From the NCBI GenBank assembly GCA_044222005.1, contig JBGANY010000003.1, forward strand, positions 62,001 to 126,000: a DNA stretch of 64,000 nucleotides, given 5' to 3'. Shown here in pieces: positions 16,240 to 25,058 of the stretch. A program made the position numbers and the translations under genes. A model generated the notes under the pieces. The model ran no database searches. It had not been told where the DNA came from and saw only the letters and a program-made list of their open reading frames with translations. Position 1 is the stretch's first letter; the number at the start of each line of letters is the position of its first letter. The DNA is from Methylotenera_A sp044222005 (GTDB lineage: Bacteria > Pseudomonadota > Gammaproteobacteria > Burkholderiales > Methylophilaceae).

Positions 16240-17406
16240 ATGCAAGTGTTGAAAAAAGTTGGGTTGGGTTTTGCAATGTTTCTGGCCTCGCTCGGTGCCT
16301 ATGCCGGTTACAGTTGGAATTTCCCAGAGCCAGTAACGCCAATGGCTTTAGATACCTTGCATGTCCATAATAAGTTTATGCTTATTTCGATGGCGATTTT
16401 CCTGTCAGTGCTGGCCATCATGATTTATTCAATTTTTGCGCATCGCAAGAGCAAAGGTTATAAGGCTGTTGCTGATAAAGTACCTTCCACCGCGGTTGAA
16501 ATTTTCTGGACGCTGATTCCATTTGCGATTTTATTGTTAATCGATTTTGTGATTATGGGTATCCCGGCTTACCACAGTGTGGTGATGATGGAAGACACGC
16601 GCGACAAAGCCAGCATGGTCATTAAAATTACAGGCTCACAATGGCGCTGGCAGTATGAATATATGGATGGTGACGCGCAAGGCATTAAATTTGTGAGCAA
16701 CTTAACGACAACCAATGACCAGATGCACAATGCGGCGGATAAGGGCGAGCATTACTTATTGGAAGTAGACAATCCGCTCGTATTGCCCGTGGGTGAAAAG
16801 GTTCGGATTTTGATGACGGCAAGCGACGTACTGCATAACTGGTGGGTGCCTCAATTCGGTTCATCCCGGCTTGCTGTTCCCGGGTTCATTCGTGAGACTT
16901 GGGTGCAGGTGGAGAAGCCTGGTACCTACCGCGGCCAATGTAAAGAATTGTGTGGCAAGGGCCATGGCTATATGCCTGTGGTTGTAAATGCGGTATCAAT
17001 GGAGGAATACAAAACTTGGGTGGCGGCAAAGAAAGAAGAGCAGGCCAAAGCTGCAGCTGGTGCAGATAAAGAGTGGACAAAAGATGACTTGGTAGCTGAA
17101 GGTAAAAAGGTCTATGAGAAAAACTGTGCAGTGTGTCACCAGGTTACCGGTGCAGGCTTGCCCCCGGCATTTCCTGCGTTAACTGGCAGCAAAGTCGCAA
17201 CATCGCCAATTTTTGGCGCGGATGGCAAGTATCTTCCAGATAGCCACTTGGATCGTGTGCTGAATGGCAAGAATGTAATGCCGGCTTGGAAGGCAACGCT
17301 GAATGACACCGAAATCGCTGCGGTGATTACCTATGAGCGTAATGGCCTTGGCAATAGCGTCGGTGATGTGGTTCAGCCGTCACAAGTTAAAGCGGCACGA
17401 CAATAA
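16240..17406 (+). CDS. coxB: Cytochrome c oxidase subunit II with fused C-terminal cytochrome c domain
   Basis: Subunit II of the aa3-type oxidase, 388 residues. A signal sequence is followed by two transmembrane helices (about 45-100). The cupredoxin domain carries the CuA ligand pattern C-x3-C-x3-H-x2-M in GQCKELCGKGHGYM. A C-terminal cytochrome c domain (about 285-370) has haem motif CAVCH and axial-Met candidate NVMPAWK (caa3-type fusion). The upstream GTG at 16231 is in frame, but TTGGAG spaced eight bases before the ATG at 16240 decides the start. Confidence 0.95.
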   Translation: MQVLKKVGLGFAMFLASLGAYAGYSWNFPEPVTPMALDTLHVHNKFMLISMAIFLSVLAIMIYSIFAHRKSKGYKAVADKVPSTAVEIFWTLIPFAILLLIDFVIMGIPAYHSVVMMEDTRDKASMVIKITGSQWRWQYEYMDGDAQGIKFVSNLTTTNDQMHNAADKGEHYLLEVDNPLVLPVGEKVRILMTASDVLHNWWVPQFGSSRLAVPGFIRETWVQVEKPGTYRGQCKELCGKGHGYMPVVVNAVSMEEYKTWVAAKKEEQAKAAAGADKEWTKDDLVAEGKKVYEKNCAVCHQVTGAGLPPAFPALTGSKVATSPIFGADGKYLPDSHLDRVLNGKNVMPAWKATLNDTEIAAVITYERNGLGNSVGDVVQPSQVKAARQ

Positions 17407-17444
17407 TTTATTTTAAGTATCAAATTGGCAATCAGGAGAGCACG

Positions 17445-19037
17445 ATGAGTACAGTAACGGTAGCACACCATGAAGAGCATCATGACCACCCGACGGGAAT
17501 TATGCGCTGGTTAACCACCACTAATCACAAAGACATTGGTACGATGTACCTTACATTTTCACTGATTATGTTCCTGGTTGGCGGTTCCATGATTCTGGGC
17601 ATTCGTGCAGAGCTGTTTAAACCCGGCTTGCAATTGATGAACCCGGAATTTTTCAATCAACTCATAGGCATTCATGCATTAATCATGATTTTTGCAGCGC
17701 TGATGCCCGCAGCGACAGGTTTTGCAAACTGGATGATTCCTTTGCAAATCGGCGCGCCAGATATGGCGCTGCCGCGTTTGAATAACTGGGGCTTCTGGTT
17801 GCTGCCTCCGGCTGCAATCCTGCTAACGTTGCCCTTTACCTTGGCGCTGTTTGGTATCGGTGATGGTGCGCTGGCTACCGGCTGGACATTCTACCCGCCG
17901 CTTTCTTTACAGGGCGGTATCGGCGTGGACTTTGCGATTTTTTCAGTCCACCTGCTTGGTATATCTTCCGTCATGGGATCGATTAATATTATTGTCACGC
18001 TGTTCAATATGCGTGCGCCTGGCATGACCCTCATGAAAATGCCGATGTTCGCATGGGGCTGGCTGATTACGGCTTTCCTGCTTGTGGCCACGATTCCAGT
18101 GTTGGCAGGTGCTGTCACGATGCTTTTAACAGACCGTCATTTTGGCACACACTTCTTTTCTGCAGCCGGTGGCGGCGATCCAATTCTGTTCCAGCATTTG
18201 TTCTGGTTCTTTGGCCATCCAGAAGTGTATATTTTGCTCTTGCCGGTTTGGGGTTTTATTCCACAAATCCTGCAAACCTTCTCACGTAAGCCAATGTATG
18301 GCTACAAAGCGCAGGTTTATTCATTATGGGCAATTGGCGCTTTATCAGTCGTTGTGTGGGCGCATCACTTCTTTACAGCGGGCATGCCTGTGCCAGCTTT
18401 GCTCTATTTTATGTATAGCACGATGGCGATTTCACTGCCGCTGGCCGTTTTGTTCTTCTGCTGGATTAAAACCATGTGGAGAGGCTCCATGAGCTTTGAA
18501 ACGCCTATGCTGTTTGCGGTAGGCTGGATTATTCTATTTGGTATCGGCGGTTTGACCGGTTTGGTGCTCGCAGACGTTGCAGCTGACGCGCAATATCACA
18601 ATAGTTATTTTGTTGTGGCGCATTTCCATTACACCTTGTTCGCAGGTGGCATCATGGGCATCATGGCGGGCGTGTATTACTGGCTGCCAAAAATGACCGG
18701 ACATATGTACAGCGAGAAACTGGGCAAATTACATTTCTGGCTAACAGCCATCTCTTTTAATCTGACCTTTATTCCTCAGTTCTTCTTAGGGTTGGCCGGT
18801 ATGCCGCGCCGTATTCCAGACTACGCCTTGCAATTCGCGGAGTTCAACATGATTTCAACGATTGCAGCTTTTGTATTAGGGTTGTCGCAGTTGTTATTTG
18901 TCTACAATATTGTGAGCTGCATCAAAGGCGGTAAAAAAGCCACCGACAAAGTGTGGGAAGGCGCGGAGGGCTTGGAGTGGACATTATCATCACCGCCGCC
19001 ATACCATAGCTTTACGGATCAACCTGTTGTTAAGTAA
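17445..19037 (+). CDS. ctaD: Cytochrome c oxidase subunit I
   Basis: Catalytic haem-copper subunit, 530 residues and 12 predicted helices. The low-spin haem ligand region is GIHALIMIF. The CuB/crosslink block FFGHPEVYI contains the proton-channel glutamate of A1-type oxidases. HH occurs in VWAHHFFTAGMP, and the haem a3/a ligands in VVAHFHYTLF. The protein reduces O2 to water while pumping protons in the inner membrane. It follows coxB by 38 bases with a CAGGAG ribosome site. Confidence 0.97.
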   Translation: MSTVTVAHHEEHHDHPTGIMRWLTTTNHKDIGTMYLTFSLIMFLVGGSMILGIRAELFKPGLQLMNPEFFNQLIGIHALIMIFAALMPAATGFANWMIPLQIGAPDMALPRLNNWGFWLLPPAAILLTLPFTLALFGIGDGALATGWTFYPPLSLQGGIGVDFAIFSVHLLGISSVMGSINIIVTLFNMRAPGMTLMKMPMFAWGWLITAFLLVATIPVLAGAVTMLLTDRHFGTHFFSAAGGGDPILFQHLFWFFGHPEVYILLLPVWGFIPQILQTFSRKPMYGYKAQVYSLWAIGALSVVVWAHHFFTAGMPVPALLYFMYSTMAISLPLAVLFFCWIKTMWRGSMSFETPMLFAVGWIILFGIGGLTGLVLADVAADAQYHNSYFVVAHFHYTLFAGGIMGIMAGVYYWLPKMTGHMYSEKLGKLHFWLTAISFNLTFIPQFFLGLAGMPRRIPDYALQFAEFNMISTIAAFVLGLSQLLFVYNIVSCIKGGKKATDKVWEGAEGLEWTLSSPPPYHSFTDQPVVK

Positions 19038-19078
19038 AAGGGAAGGCGAGGCTTAAGGTAATTATGCCTCGCAATTAA

Positions 19079-19192
19079 ATGGAAAATCAAAAAGCAGACA
19101 GGCAAGCGAGAAACAGGAAAATTGCCATCGTTTTAGGTGTGATTGCATTCATTTGGTATGTTGCTTCGATATTTACAATATGGAAGATATAA
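19079..19192 (+). CDS. Small cytochrome-oxidase-associated membrane protein (37 residues)
   Basis: A short ORF between ctaD and ctaG. It has a basic, polar N-terminus (MENQKADRQARNRK) followed by one transmembrane helix (about residues 15-34). Position, length and the charged-start/single-helix design match the small assembly proteins found between ctaD and ctaG in betaproteobacteria. Its end overlaps the ctaG start by 13 bases, consistent with translational coupling. No SD is obvious immediately before the ATG (GGTAATTATGCCTCGCAATTAA), so the start is less sure than the frame. Confidence 0.65.
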   Translation: MENQKADRQARNRKIAIVLGVIAFIWYVASIFTIWKI

Positions 19193-19773
19193 ACAAGAAT
19201 GGTGGTACGGTAGAACAAGCAACTGAAGCGGTTGCAGTCAGCAGACAAAAGGATGATAGGGCAAATACAAAGCTTGCATTGAAAATGTTGTGGGTGGTGG
19301 CAGGATCATTGCTGTTCGCCTTTGCGCTGGTGCCTTTGTATGACGTGTTTTGTAACCTGACAGGCTTAAATGGGAAAACAGAAAGTACGGCATCTACCTT
19401 AGCGAAGGCTAAAGTTGATACTAGCAGAATGGTCACCGTGCAGTTTGTTGCAGCGGTCATGCCAGGCTTGGGATGGAATTTTTATCCTAGGCAAAGTGCG
19501 ATTACTTTGCATCCCGGACAAATTGAAACCGTGATATTTGAGGCAAAAAATATCACAAGTGAAACTGTGGCTGGCCATGCGATACCTAGTGTGACGCCAG
19601 GTAAAGCCTCAATATATCTTAAGAAGATTGAATGTTTTTGCTTTGTGAATCAGGGGCTGAAACCTGGAGAAACTAAAGAGATGCCGCTCAGGTTTTTTAT
19701 TGATCCTGCGCTGCCGAAGGATGTGAAAGAGATGACATTGTCGTACTCTTTTTTTAAAGCAGTGAAAAATTAA
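19180..19773 (+). CDS. ctaG: Cytochrome c oxidase assembly protein CtaG (Cox11)
   Basis: Copper chaperone that delivers Cu to the CuB site of subunit I. It is 197 residues from the ATG at 19180; the frame is open upstream, but MEDINKN overlaps the small ORF in the usual way. One N-terminal transmembrane helix (about 30-52, with VPLYDVFCNLTGLNGKT) precedes the periplasmic domain with the copper-binding motif ECFCF. The C-terminal MTLSYSFFK is typical of Cox11. Confidence 0.94.
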   Translation: MEDINKNGGTVEQATEAVAVSRQKDDRANTKLALKMLWVVAGSLLFAFALVPLYDVFCNLTGLNGKTESTASTLAKAKVDTSRMVTVQFVAAVMPGLGWNFYPRQSAITLHPGQIETVIFEAKNITSETVAGHAIPSVTPGKASIYLKKIECFCFVNQGLKPGETKEMPLRFFIDPALPKDVKEMTLSYSFFKAVKN

Positions 19774-19841
19774 TGGTTTGTTTTATGTTGTTGAGATTGA
19801 GATAATAATTTTTAAATAATCAGTAGCTTGGGAGTTAATAC

Positions 19842-20750
19842 ATGGCAACGCATTCAAAAAATCACTATTTTGTTCCACATGGCAGCCTGTATCCATCGGT
19901 GTTGTCAGCTGGCATATTATTGTTAGCCACGGGCTTTATTTTTTCAGTTGCTATGGATAGAAGTAAAGATCTGGCTTATCTCCAGGCCCCGGGCAAATGG
20001 ATGATGTATTTTGGCACCGCAGTCATTTTATGGATGGTTTTTAAGTGGATGGCTGCCGTTATCAGCGAAAGCCTTTCCGGCAAATACAAAAACTGGGAGG
20101 ACAAGTCTTTCCGTTTCGGCATGATTGTATTCATTTGCTCTGAAGTGGCGTTCTTTGCCGCCTTCTTCGGCGCATTATTCTACATGCGCGTGCTGTCGGT
20201 TCCTGAGTTGGCAAGCTATGCGCCTGATATTACGCCATACAAAGATTTTCTTGGGACTTGGCCGTCAACGGGCCCAGGTGGCAGCGTGCTTGGTGCTGAA
20301 TATACCCCTCCAGCAAATTTCAAACCCATGCACTGGCTGGGCTTGCCTTTAGTGAATACGATCCTCCTGCTTTCTTCCGGCGCTACCATCACCTGGGCGC
20401 ATTGGGGGTTGATTAAAAACAACCGCAAGCAGTTAGTTATCGGTATGGCATTGACGGTGGCACTAGGTATTGCCTTCCTGGTTTGTCAGGCGTTTGAATA
20501 CCATGAGGCCTATACCGAGATGGGCTTGACTTTGGGCTCAGGTGCTTATGGAGCCACCTTCTTTATGCTGACAGGTTTCCATGGTTTTCATGTAACGCTT
20601 GGAACCATCATGCTGATCGTGATTCTGTTACGTTGCATGAAAGGTCATTTTACTCCGGAGCATCACTTCGGTTTTGAAGGGGTTGCATGGTACTGGCACT
20701 TTGTTGATGTGGTTTGGTTAGGCTTGTTTATATTTGTATACTGGCTGTAA
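19842..20750 (+). CDS. ctaE: Cytochrome c oxidase subunit III
   Basis: Membrane subunit III, 302 residues with seven predicted helices. Conserved blocks are FICSEVAFFAAFFGAL, a long loop, LLLSSGATITWAHWGL, QAFEYHEAY, GFHGFHVTLGT and the terminal VAWYWHFVDVVWLGLF. It stabilises the catalytic core of the aa3 oxidase. It follows ctaG by 68 bases and is closed by a strong terminator. Confidence 0.97.
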   Translation: MATHSKNHYFVPHGSLYPSVLSAGILLLATGFIFSVAMDRSKDLAYLQAPGKWMMYFGTAVILWMVFKWMAAVISESLSGKYKNWEDKSFRFGMIVFICSEVAFFAAFFGALFYMRVLSVPELASYAPDITPYKDFLGTWPSTGPGGSVLGAEYTPPANFKPMHWLGLPLVNTILLLSSGATITWAHWGLIKNNRKQLVIGMALTVALGIAFLVCQAFEYHEAYTEMGLTLGSGAYGATFFMLTGFHGFHVTLGTIMLIVILLRCMKGHFTPEHHFGFEGVAWYWHFVDVVWLGLFIFVYWL

Positions 20751-20761
20751 CGCAAGGATGC

Positions 20762-20796
20762 AAAAAAGGGCGGTGCTTTAGCATCGCCCTTTTTTG
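20762..20796 (+). terminator. Rho-independent terminator after ctaE
   Basis: A GC-rich hairpin (GGGCGGTGC, TTTA loop, GCATCGCCC, one G-T pair) flanked by A and T runs, twelve bases after the ctaE stop. The symmetric A/T flanks could also serve the convergent DUF2909 gene. Confidence 0.9.
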
Positions 20797-20810
20797 TTTA
20801 CAATCAACAC

Positions 20811-21011
20811 CTACAACGAATGGCCAATCAGTCCAAAATATCCGCCGATGACGAGCAGAATAAATAACGTGATGGATAAACCAATACGGAAAGTGAGTGC
20901 TTTCACAGTGCGGTCGCTAGTGCCTTTATCCTTCGCCAGAAAAAACAACGCAGAAAACAAACTGGCAACGATAATAATTAAAGTCAGCACAATGGCAATT
21001 TTTATTAACAT
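20811..21011 (-). CDS. DUF2909 twin-transmembrane protein
   Basis: Sixty-six-residue protein with two hydrophobic helices (about 3-25 and 42-62) joined by a short polar stretch (AKDKGTSDRTVKAL). This matches DUF2909, small proteins found next to surf1/ctaE. It is encoded opposite to the oxidase genes. A TTG four codons upstream is in frame; the ATG at 21011 gives the usual MLIKI start. Confidence 0.75.
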   Translation of the reverse strand: MLIKIAIVLTLIIIVASLFSALFFLAKDKGTSDRTVKALTFRIGLSITLFILLVIGGYFGLIGHSL

Positions 21012-21061
21012 GGCTCTGTCCAATCGAATTGATGACTTATTATGCGACCGGAACTGCCGAA

Positions 21062-21802
21062 ATGCAATTTAAGTTTTTGAGTTATGAGTTTAAGCCGAGC
21101 TTGACAGGCCTGCTGATGATGCTGGTATTGGTTGCATTGTTTGTGAAATTGGGCTTCTGGCAATATGGAAAGGCCGCGCTCAAGCAGGAGATTCAAAAAG
21201 AGTATCAGCAGAGTGTTAAAAATGGCGTATTGGAGCTGTCGCAGCATATTCATTCGTCAGAAAAACTGCAGTATCAAAAAGTGAAAACAAGCGGTGAATA
21301 TGCGACAAAATATCAGATTCTGGTAGATAACCAGGTTGAAAATAGCATCGCCGGGTATCATGTGCTTACCCCGCTAAAGATTGATGGAACCGATCAATAT
21401 GTATTGGTCAACCGGGGTTGGATCGCAGGTAAATCTACGCATACTGATGTTCCTGCCTTTGATACGCCCGCCGGCATACAGCAAGTGGAAGGCATGACTT
21501 GGTTGCCAAGCAAAAAAATATTTACACTTGAGGATACAGCCGTGCCCAATCAGGCAAATCCAGAATGGCAACTGGTATGGCAACATCTGGATATGGAGCG
21601 ATACCAGAAAATCGTCCCGCTGAAGCTGCTACCAGTCATCATTAAGCTGGATGCACAAAGCAAGGCAGGTGGATTTGTACGGAACTGGCAGATGCCGGCA
21701 GCGCGCATTGCAACACATTTGGGCTATGCTTACCAATGGTTTGGCTTTGCTTTTGCTGCATTTGCCATCTATCTATATATGAGTGTTAAGCGAATCGAAT
21801 AG
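21062..21802 (+). CDS. SURF1 family oxidase assembly protein
   Basis: SURF1-like protein needed for haem a insertion into subunit I. It is 246 residues with terminal transmembrane helices (about 14-32 and 215-235) bracketing a periplasmic domain. Typical features are KLGFWQYGKA after the first helix, NRGWIAGKS in the middle and HLGYAYQWFGFA at the second helix. In-frame TTG/ATG codons lie upstream (21029-21032); MQFKFLSYEFKPSL from 21062 gives the family-like N-terminus. Confidence 0.88.
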   Translation: MQFKFLSYEFKPSLTGLLMMLVLVALFVKLGFWQYGKAALKQEIQKEYQQSVKNGVLELSQHIHSSEKLQYQKVKTSGEYATKYQILVDNQVENSIAGYHVLTPLKIDGTDQYVLVNRGWIAGKSTHTDVPAFDTPAGIQQVEGMTWLPSKKIFTLEDTAVPNQANPEWQLVWQHLDMERYQKIVPLKLLPVIIKLDAQSKAGGFVRNWQMPAARIATHLGYAYQWFGFAFAAFAIYLYMSVKRIE

Positions 21803-21828
21803 TCAAAAGTTAATTATAAAGAGCGAAT

Positions 21829-22443
21829 ATGCAAACAGAGTTAAGTAATCAGATCAATCCAGATAGCCAGCAACGCAAGGGGCGCATTATTTTTGTGCTG
21901 ATGGCTATATTTTTTGTGGTGCCTATTGTCGTTGTGGCCATGATGTACAAACTAAACTGGAAGCCAGCCGGCCAAAGTTATGGCGAGCTGGTCATGCCAC
22001 CACGGCTAATAGAGCAGGTGGAAACTTTGCAGGACAGCGATGGCAAGGAAGTTTCAAAATTCTGGGCGGATAAGTGGAATATGGTCTACGTGGCGGATGC
22101 TTGTGAGCAGACATGCCGAGAAAAGCTTCACATTATGCGCCAGCTGCACGTGTCATTGTACAAAGATATGCCACGAGCCCAGCGCGTATTGATCACCCAT
22201 ACGCAGGATGTCAGTAAAATCAAGGCAGACTACCCGGATTTGGTTATTATCAACCAGCCAGCCGATAACATTACAAAGCTTGGTCAGCAGTTTGATCTAA
22301 AAGGTGAAACAGCCGTGCAGTCAAACCGGCTGTACTTGGTTGATCCGCTGGGGCATATCATGATGAGTTACCTGGCCGCTACTCCAGCGGCGGATATTCG
22401 TAAAGATTTAGTCCGTTTGTTGAAATACTCATGGGCTGCCTGA
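21829..22443 (+). CDS. Sco-like membrane-anchored thioredoxin-fold protein of oxidase cluster
   Basis: A 204-residue protein with one N-terminal transmembrane helix (about 20-40) and a periplasmic thioredoxin-like domain. A CxxxC motif (Cys92 and Cys96 in DACEQTC) sits where SCO1/SenC proteins bind copper. NRLYLVDPLGHIMMSY resembles the LVDP strand of that fold. The distal Sco histidine is not in a recognisable context, so this is a divergent Sco-like protein. Its place between surf1 and ctaA suggests a role in CuA loading or thiol reduction. It follows surf1 by 26 bases. Confidence 0.65.
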   Translation: MQTELSNQINPDSQQRKGRIIFVLMAIFFVVPIVVVAMMYKLNWKPAGQSYGELVMPPRLIEQVETLQDSDGKEVSKFWADKWNMVYVADACEQTCREKLHIMRQLHVSLYKDMPRAQRVLITHTQDVSKIKADYPDLVIINQPADNITKLGQQFDLKGETAVQSNRLYLVDPLGHIMMSYLAATPAADIRKDLVRLLKYSWAA

Positions 22444-22444
22444 T

Positions 22445-23276
22445 ATGAACTTGATATTCAAGCGATTGGCGCTGTTAGGTGCAGCATTGGCGCTTTGCGT
22501 AGTGGTGCTGGGTGCGTATGTGCGTCTCTCAGACGCGGGTCTGGGCTGTCCCGATTGGCCGGGCTGTTACGGTACGCTCACCGTGCCAGAGAGTCAGGCG
22601 GCGATTGCATATGCGCAAGTTAATTATCCGGGTAATGCTCGGTATGTGGACCGTGACCATGTTGCTTAAACCGGCAATTGTAAGTGCGCATTTGCTTGGC
22701 GGCATGACAACATTGGGCTTGCTGGTCTGGATAGCGCATCGGCATTGGGGCTATTATTCAGCCAGCCTGGTACGAGCAAATCACACGCGCTGGCTGATTC
22801 GATTTGGCTTGGTAGTATTGCTGATGCAGATTTTTTTGGGCGGCTGGACCAGCACCAATTATGCGGCGCTGGCATGTACAGATTTCCCTACCTGTCATGG
22901 TGCATGGATGCCAGCAATGAATTTTAAAGATGCTTTTCACCTGATTAGAGAGCTAGGACAAAGTGCCGATGGTGGCAATTTAAGTCTGGCCTCACTTACC
23001 GCGATACAGTGGACGCATCGTATCGGCGCAATGGTCACATTGATTTATTTTGGGTTTTTAGCCATCATCGGATTAAAGCAGACACAATTAAAAATGCTGA
23101 GTATTGCCCTGATAGCCATGCTGTGCCTGCAAATCAGCCTGGGTATTGCAAATCTGGTGCTGCATTTACCATTGGTGCTGGCGGTGGCGCATAACTTAGG
23201 CGCAGCAATGCTGGTGGTTATTTTAGTGATACTGAATTCAAAAATCACAGCGAATCGTTTATCAATATTACGTTAA
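22445..23276 (+). pseudogene. ctaA: Haem A synthase (COX15/CtaA), disrupted by internal deletion and frameshift
   Basis: The N-terminal part (22445-22669, 74 residues) has the family start GAYVRLSDAGLGCPDWPGCYG but stops after AQVNYPG plus a few out-of-frame residues. The family sequence resumes in another frame at about 22635 with LGMWTVTMLLKPAIVSAHLLGG and continues to 23276 (with TDFPTCHGAW and the second haem-ligand region WTHRIGAM). Comparison with the usual COX15 layout shows the segment between these parts, including the first EMIHR histidine helix, is absent (roughly 50-70 residues, inferred). The junction is near 22630-22637. This is either a real null allele or an assembly deletion. 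Neighbours ctaB and surf1 are intact. Confidence 0.8.
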
Positions 23277-23297
23277 TTAAGTTAAAGTGAGTGTCAA

Positions 23298-24197
23298 TTG
23301 AGCGCAAGTTTACCAATACAGTTGCAAGCATTAAGAGCCAGCTTCAAAAGCTTTTATGCGCTGTGCAAGCCACGTGTGACGGCATTAATTGTCTTTACCG
23401 CAGTTATCGGTATGTTTCTCGCAACGCCTAATATGGTGCCATGGCCGCTGTTGATTGCCACTACCGTTGGCATCGCCTTTTCTTCTGGTGCTGCTGCTGC
23501 TTTCAACTGTTTAATCGAACACAAAATTGATGCAGTGATGGCGCGCACACGCGCTCGCCCGCTACCGACTGGTCAGGTTTCTCATGCTGAAACGACCGTA
23601 TTCGCGACCATTCTGGGAGGTATCGGTTTGGCCATACTTTATATCTTCGTCAATCCGCTCACTATGTGGCTGACATTCGCGACCTTCGTGGGTTATGCGG
23701 TTATTTACACCGTATTCTTAAAGCCTGCTACGCCGATGAATATTGTAATTGGTGGTGCTTCCGGTGCTATGCCGCCAATACTTGGCTGGGCTGCGGTGAA
23801 CAATACCGTAGCGCCAGAATCGCTCATCATGTTCCTGATTATTTTTGCCTGGACGCCGCCGCACTTCTGGGCGCTGGCACTTTATCGCCGTGAAGAATAT
23901 GCCAAAGTTGGCATGCCGATGCTGCCGGTGACGCACGGCGAAGCGTTTACGTTGTTACACATCCTGCTCTACACCGTGATTTTAGTCGCTGTTTCGCTTA
24001 TGCCTTATGGTTTGGGCATGAGCGGTTTGATTTACTTAATATCTGTCGTGTTGCTGGATGCGATTTTTCTGGCATATGTGATTGGTTTATATAGAAAATA
24101 TTCTGATGATTTAGCCAAGCGCACATTCAGGTATTCTATTATTTACCTCACGCTACTATTTGCGGCTTTGCTCGTAGACCATTACTGGAAACTATAA
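23298..24197 (+). CDS. ctaB: Protohaem IX farnesyltransferase (haem O synthase)
   Basis: UbiA-family prenyltransferase that farnesylates haem b to haem o, the precursor of haem a. It is 299 residues with about nine helices. The aspartate-containing loops are present: NCLIEHKIDAVMARTRARPLPTG (first, with DxxMxRTxxRP) and the second loop YRREEYAKVGMPMLPV. The start codon appears to be TTG at 23298. It is 21 bases after the broken ctaA, the expected order for this cluster. Confidence 0.95.
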   Translation: MSASLPIQLQALRASFKSFYALCKPRVTALIVFTAVIGMFLATPNMVPWPLLIATTVGIAFSSGAAAAFNCLIEHKIDAVMARTRARPLPTGQVSHAETTVFATILGGIGLAILYIFVNPLTMWLTFATFVGYAVIYTVFLKPATPMNIVIGGASGAMPPILGWAAVNNTVAPESLIMFLIIFAWTPPHFWALALYRREEYAKVGMPMLPVTHGEAFTLLHILLYTVILVAVSLMPYGLGMSGLIYLISVVLLDAIFLAYVIGLYRKYSDDLAKRTFRYSIIYLTLLFAALLVDHYWKL

Positions 24198-24202
24198 TTT
24201 TC

Positions 24203-24279
24203 TGGCGCGCCCGGCGGGAGTCGAACCCACGACCTTTGGCTTCGGAAACCAACACTCTATCCAGCTGAGCTACGGGCGC
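24203..24279 (-). tRNA. tRNA-Arg (anticodon CCG)
   Basis: A 77-base tRNA on the minus strand with encoded CCA. The acceptor is GCGCCCG/CGGGCGC, the anticodon stem TTGGT/GCCAA encloses loop TTCCGAA (anticodon CCG), and the T arm is GTGGG TTCGACT CCCGC. It is convergent with ctaB, six bases from its stop. Confidence 0.97.
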
Positions 24280-24421
24280 AATTGATGGCGCATTATAACA
24301 AAGCGGTATTGTTTTAATAGTATTTGTTTTTGATTATTGGGCAGTTTTGACCTCCGCACACTAGTAGGGCTAATTAATTAGCAGGTATAATTCAGTTTTA
24401 TTTGTTAGGGAACTAATAGCG

Positions 24422-24991
24422 ATGAGTGATAAAGGTGAAGGGTATTCAGGTTCCAGTTTTTGGCAGTTAATCATTGCGATTCCTGGTACTATTTTAGCGT
24501 TTACAATATTAATTTCATTGTTTGCGTATTTTTCAAACACTAAAGAAACTGCGCCAGCAGTTGCAGCACAGCCTGTGGCAGCAAAGTCTGACGAAAATAT
24601 TAAACCCTTGGCAACGGTTGAAGTTGCCAAGGCTGATGCAGGGCCGCATGCAGATAAAAGCGGGGAGGAGGTTTACACCGCTGTGTGTGCCATGTGCCAT
24701 GCCGCTGGATTGATGAATGCGCCTAAGTTTGGTGATAAAGGCCAGTGGGGACCGCGTATTGCACAAGGTTATGAAACGCTTATCAAGAACGCCACTAACG
24801 GTATCCGTTCTATGCCCGCACGTGGCGGCAACCCGGGTTTAACCGATGGCGAGATTGCCAATGCGGTTGCGCATATGGCCAATGCAGCCGGGGCGAGCTT
24901 TACGCCGCCAGTGCCAGCAAAGCCCGCAGAAACTGCGCCTGCTGCAGAAACCGCTCCAGCAGTCGCTACAGAAGCAGCGCCAGCAAACTAG
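24422..24991 (+). CDS. Membrane-anchored cytochrome c5-type protein
   Basis: Monohaem c-type cytochrome of 189 residues. An uncleaved N-terminal helix (about 14-37) anchors it to the membrane. A low-complexity Ala/Pro linker leads to the haem domain (about 78-155), with CAMCH (Cys89, Cys92, His93) and axial-Met candidate Met131 in IRSMPARGG. A Pro/Ala/Thr-rich tail follows. Cytochrome c5 proteins carry electrons to terminal oxidases. It is a monocistronic gene with its own terminator. Confidence 0.88.
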   Translation: MSDKGEGYSGSSFWQLIIAIPGTILAFTILISLFAYFSNTKETAPAVAAQPVAAKSDENIKPLATVEVAKADAGPHADKSGEEVYTAVCAMCHAAGLMNAPKFGDKGQWGPRIAQGYETLIKNATNGIRSMPARGGNPGLTDGEIANAVAHMANAAGASFTPPVPAKPAETAPAAETAPAVATEAAPAN

Positions 24992-25007
24992 TCAAATTGA
25001 TTCGACC

Positions 25008-25041
25008 AAAGCCGCTTAATATAAACTTAAGCGGCTTTTTT
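25008..25041 (+). terminator. Rho-independent terminator after cytochrome c5 gene
   Basis: An 11-bp perfect stem AAGCCGCTTAA / TTAAGCGGCTT with a 7-base loop and a following T run, 17 bases after the stop codon. Confidence 0.92.
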
Positions 25042-25058
25042 ATTGGTAATATTTAAAC

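Noticed and set aside
22512..22640. N-terminal extension of the second ctaA frame
   Set aside because: Translation of the +1 frame across the conserved PDWPGCYG region; not a real N-terminus.
22600..22680. Programmed ribosomal frameshift in ctaA
   Set aside because: No slippery heptamer is seen, and conserved residues are missing at the junction, so a frameshift alone would not restore the protein.
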